Shown here piece by piece: positions 63,614 through 64,000 of a DNA stretch of 64,000 nt. Both the position numbers and the translations under genes were made by a program. Source of the stretch: Trematomus loennbergii (taxonomy: Eukaryota; Chordata; Actinopteri; Perciformes; Nototheniidae). The DNA is taken from NCBI GenBank assembly GCA_012861695.1, contig JAAOOA010000060.1:17646472-17710471 (forward strand), given 5' to 3'. Below the pieces are notes generated by a model. That model was not told where the DNA came from. It was given only the letters and a program-made list of their open reading frames with translations, and did not search any database. Every line of letters begins with the position of its first letter. Within the stretch, counting starts at the first letter, position 1.

Positions 63614-63820
63614 TAGATGGACTCTTGTCGTTTTGTATATTCTCAAGACAGATGGTATCTTCTTGACAGAGAAATAGATGGTATCTTTTCTCGTTATTAG
63701 CAAGTTAAAGATGGAATCTTCTTGTTAAAGAGAGTTGATGGCATCGTCTCGTTTTTAGTCTCAAGATCAGATGGAATCGTCTTGTTTCATTGTCCCAAAT
63801 AAGTGAGATGGTCTCTTGTT
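63614..63820. repeat. Degenerate periodic repeat, agatggNNtcttcttg units
   Basis: agatgg/tgatgg followed by a tc-rich half recurs at 63614, 63650, 63675, 63709, 63736, 63769 and 63806, about every 25-37 bp. Units read agatggtatcttcttg, agatggaatcttcttg, agatggaatcgtcttg and so on. Stops in all frames make it non-coding. Confidence 0.8.
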
Positions 63821-64000
63821 TAATTGGTGATAAGAGTCTGTGGAAGTCTGAAGTATACTTTTTAATCATTGCGTGTGCATTACGGAAAGAAATGCGGAAT
63901 TCGTGCGTTAGATAGACGATATTCTTCTAATAGTGTTTGACTGGCTTCCCATTTGGTCGCACAATAGCGTGAGAGTTGCCCAGATGACCATAGGCTAAAT

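Larger units (their letters stand above)
63043..64000 (+). mobile_element. LTR element leader region, continues past window
   Basis: The sequence after the PBS has no long ORF. A donor-like cggtaagaag at 63126 could produce a spliced RNA. A poly(A) tract and an imperfect periodic repeat follow. Coding genes (gag-pol) would lie beyond the right edge, so I cannot say whether it is a Gypsy-type element or an endogenous retrovirus. Confidence 0.5.

Noticed and set aside
63614..63820. CRISPR-like array or coding repeat
   Set aside because: Units are diverged, spacing varies, and stops occur in every frame.

Overview
The window reads as teleost fish nuclear DNA. It has long CA/GT dinucleotide runs, tRNA-headed SINEs with the fish-type tail (ttggataaaagcgtc), a CR1/L2/Rex1-group LINE, a DIRS-type tyrosine-recombinase retrotransposon and several fish-type MITE families. 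Background DNA is AT-rich. The one multi-exon gene belongs to a C2H2-finger family that I know only from fish and related genomes. I cannot name the species. Nothing bacterial, viral or plasmid-like is present apart from retroelements.

Layout: 0-9.4 kb is gene-poor DNA with a (CA)n run, a LINE 3' fragment, a possible 51-bp micro-exon, a 31-bp palindrome, a non-autonomous hAT element with a perfect 8-bp target duplication, and two TTAA-flanked MITEs. A decayed DIRS retrotransposon fills 9.5-13.94 kb on the minus strand, with inverted terminal repeats, an internal complementary region, and gag, RT/RNase H and recombinase remnants. 14-38 kb is mostly unannotatable AT-rich DNA with a TTAA MITE, two SINEs, MITE fragments, a 55-bp palindrome made on a 53-bp tandem duplication, and a TE-poor stretch (about 33-37.5 kb) that looks like conserved regulatory DNA and carries a palindromic X-box-like site. 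38-52 kb holds a small hAT MITE, a 2.5-kb element with nearly 0.5-kb terminal inverted repeats, a CpG-rich TIR-like element and a (GT)n run. 52.1-55.1 kb is a LINE broken by two frameshifts and an apparent internal deletion.

55.5-64 kb: two more MITEs lead into the only convincing host-type gene, on the minus strand (59.1-61.2 kb). Its four exons have clean phase-0 junctions and encode C2H2 fingers followed by the C-terminal region of a fish multigene family. Its last exon carries a probable 1-nt frameshift. Upstream lie a 45-bp inverted repeat and a 23-bp exact direct repeat. The right edge is the 5' end of an LTR retroelement with a tRNA-Trp primer-binding site, preceded by perfect CRE and NF-kB consensus sites.

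There is no operon-like cooperation between genes; the organising principle is layered transposon insertion. I did not find a convincing new multi-gene system. The strongest leads are the short chimeric zinc-finger gene, the long-TIR element with SBS-type promoter motifs, the sequence module shared by two repeat families, and the LTR-element leader with its periodic repeat.
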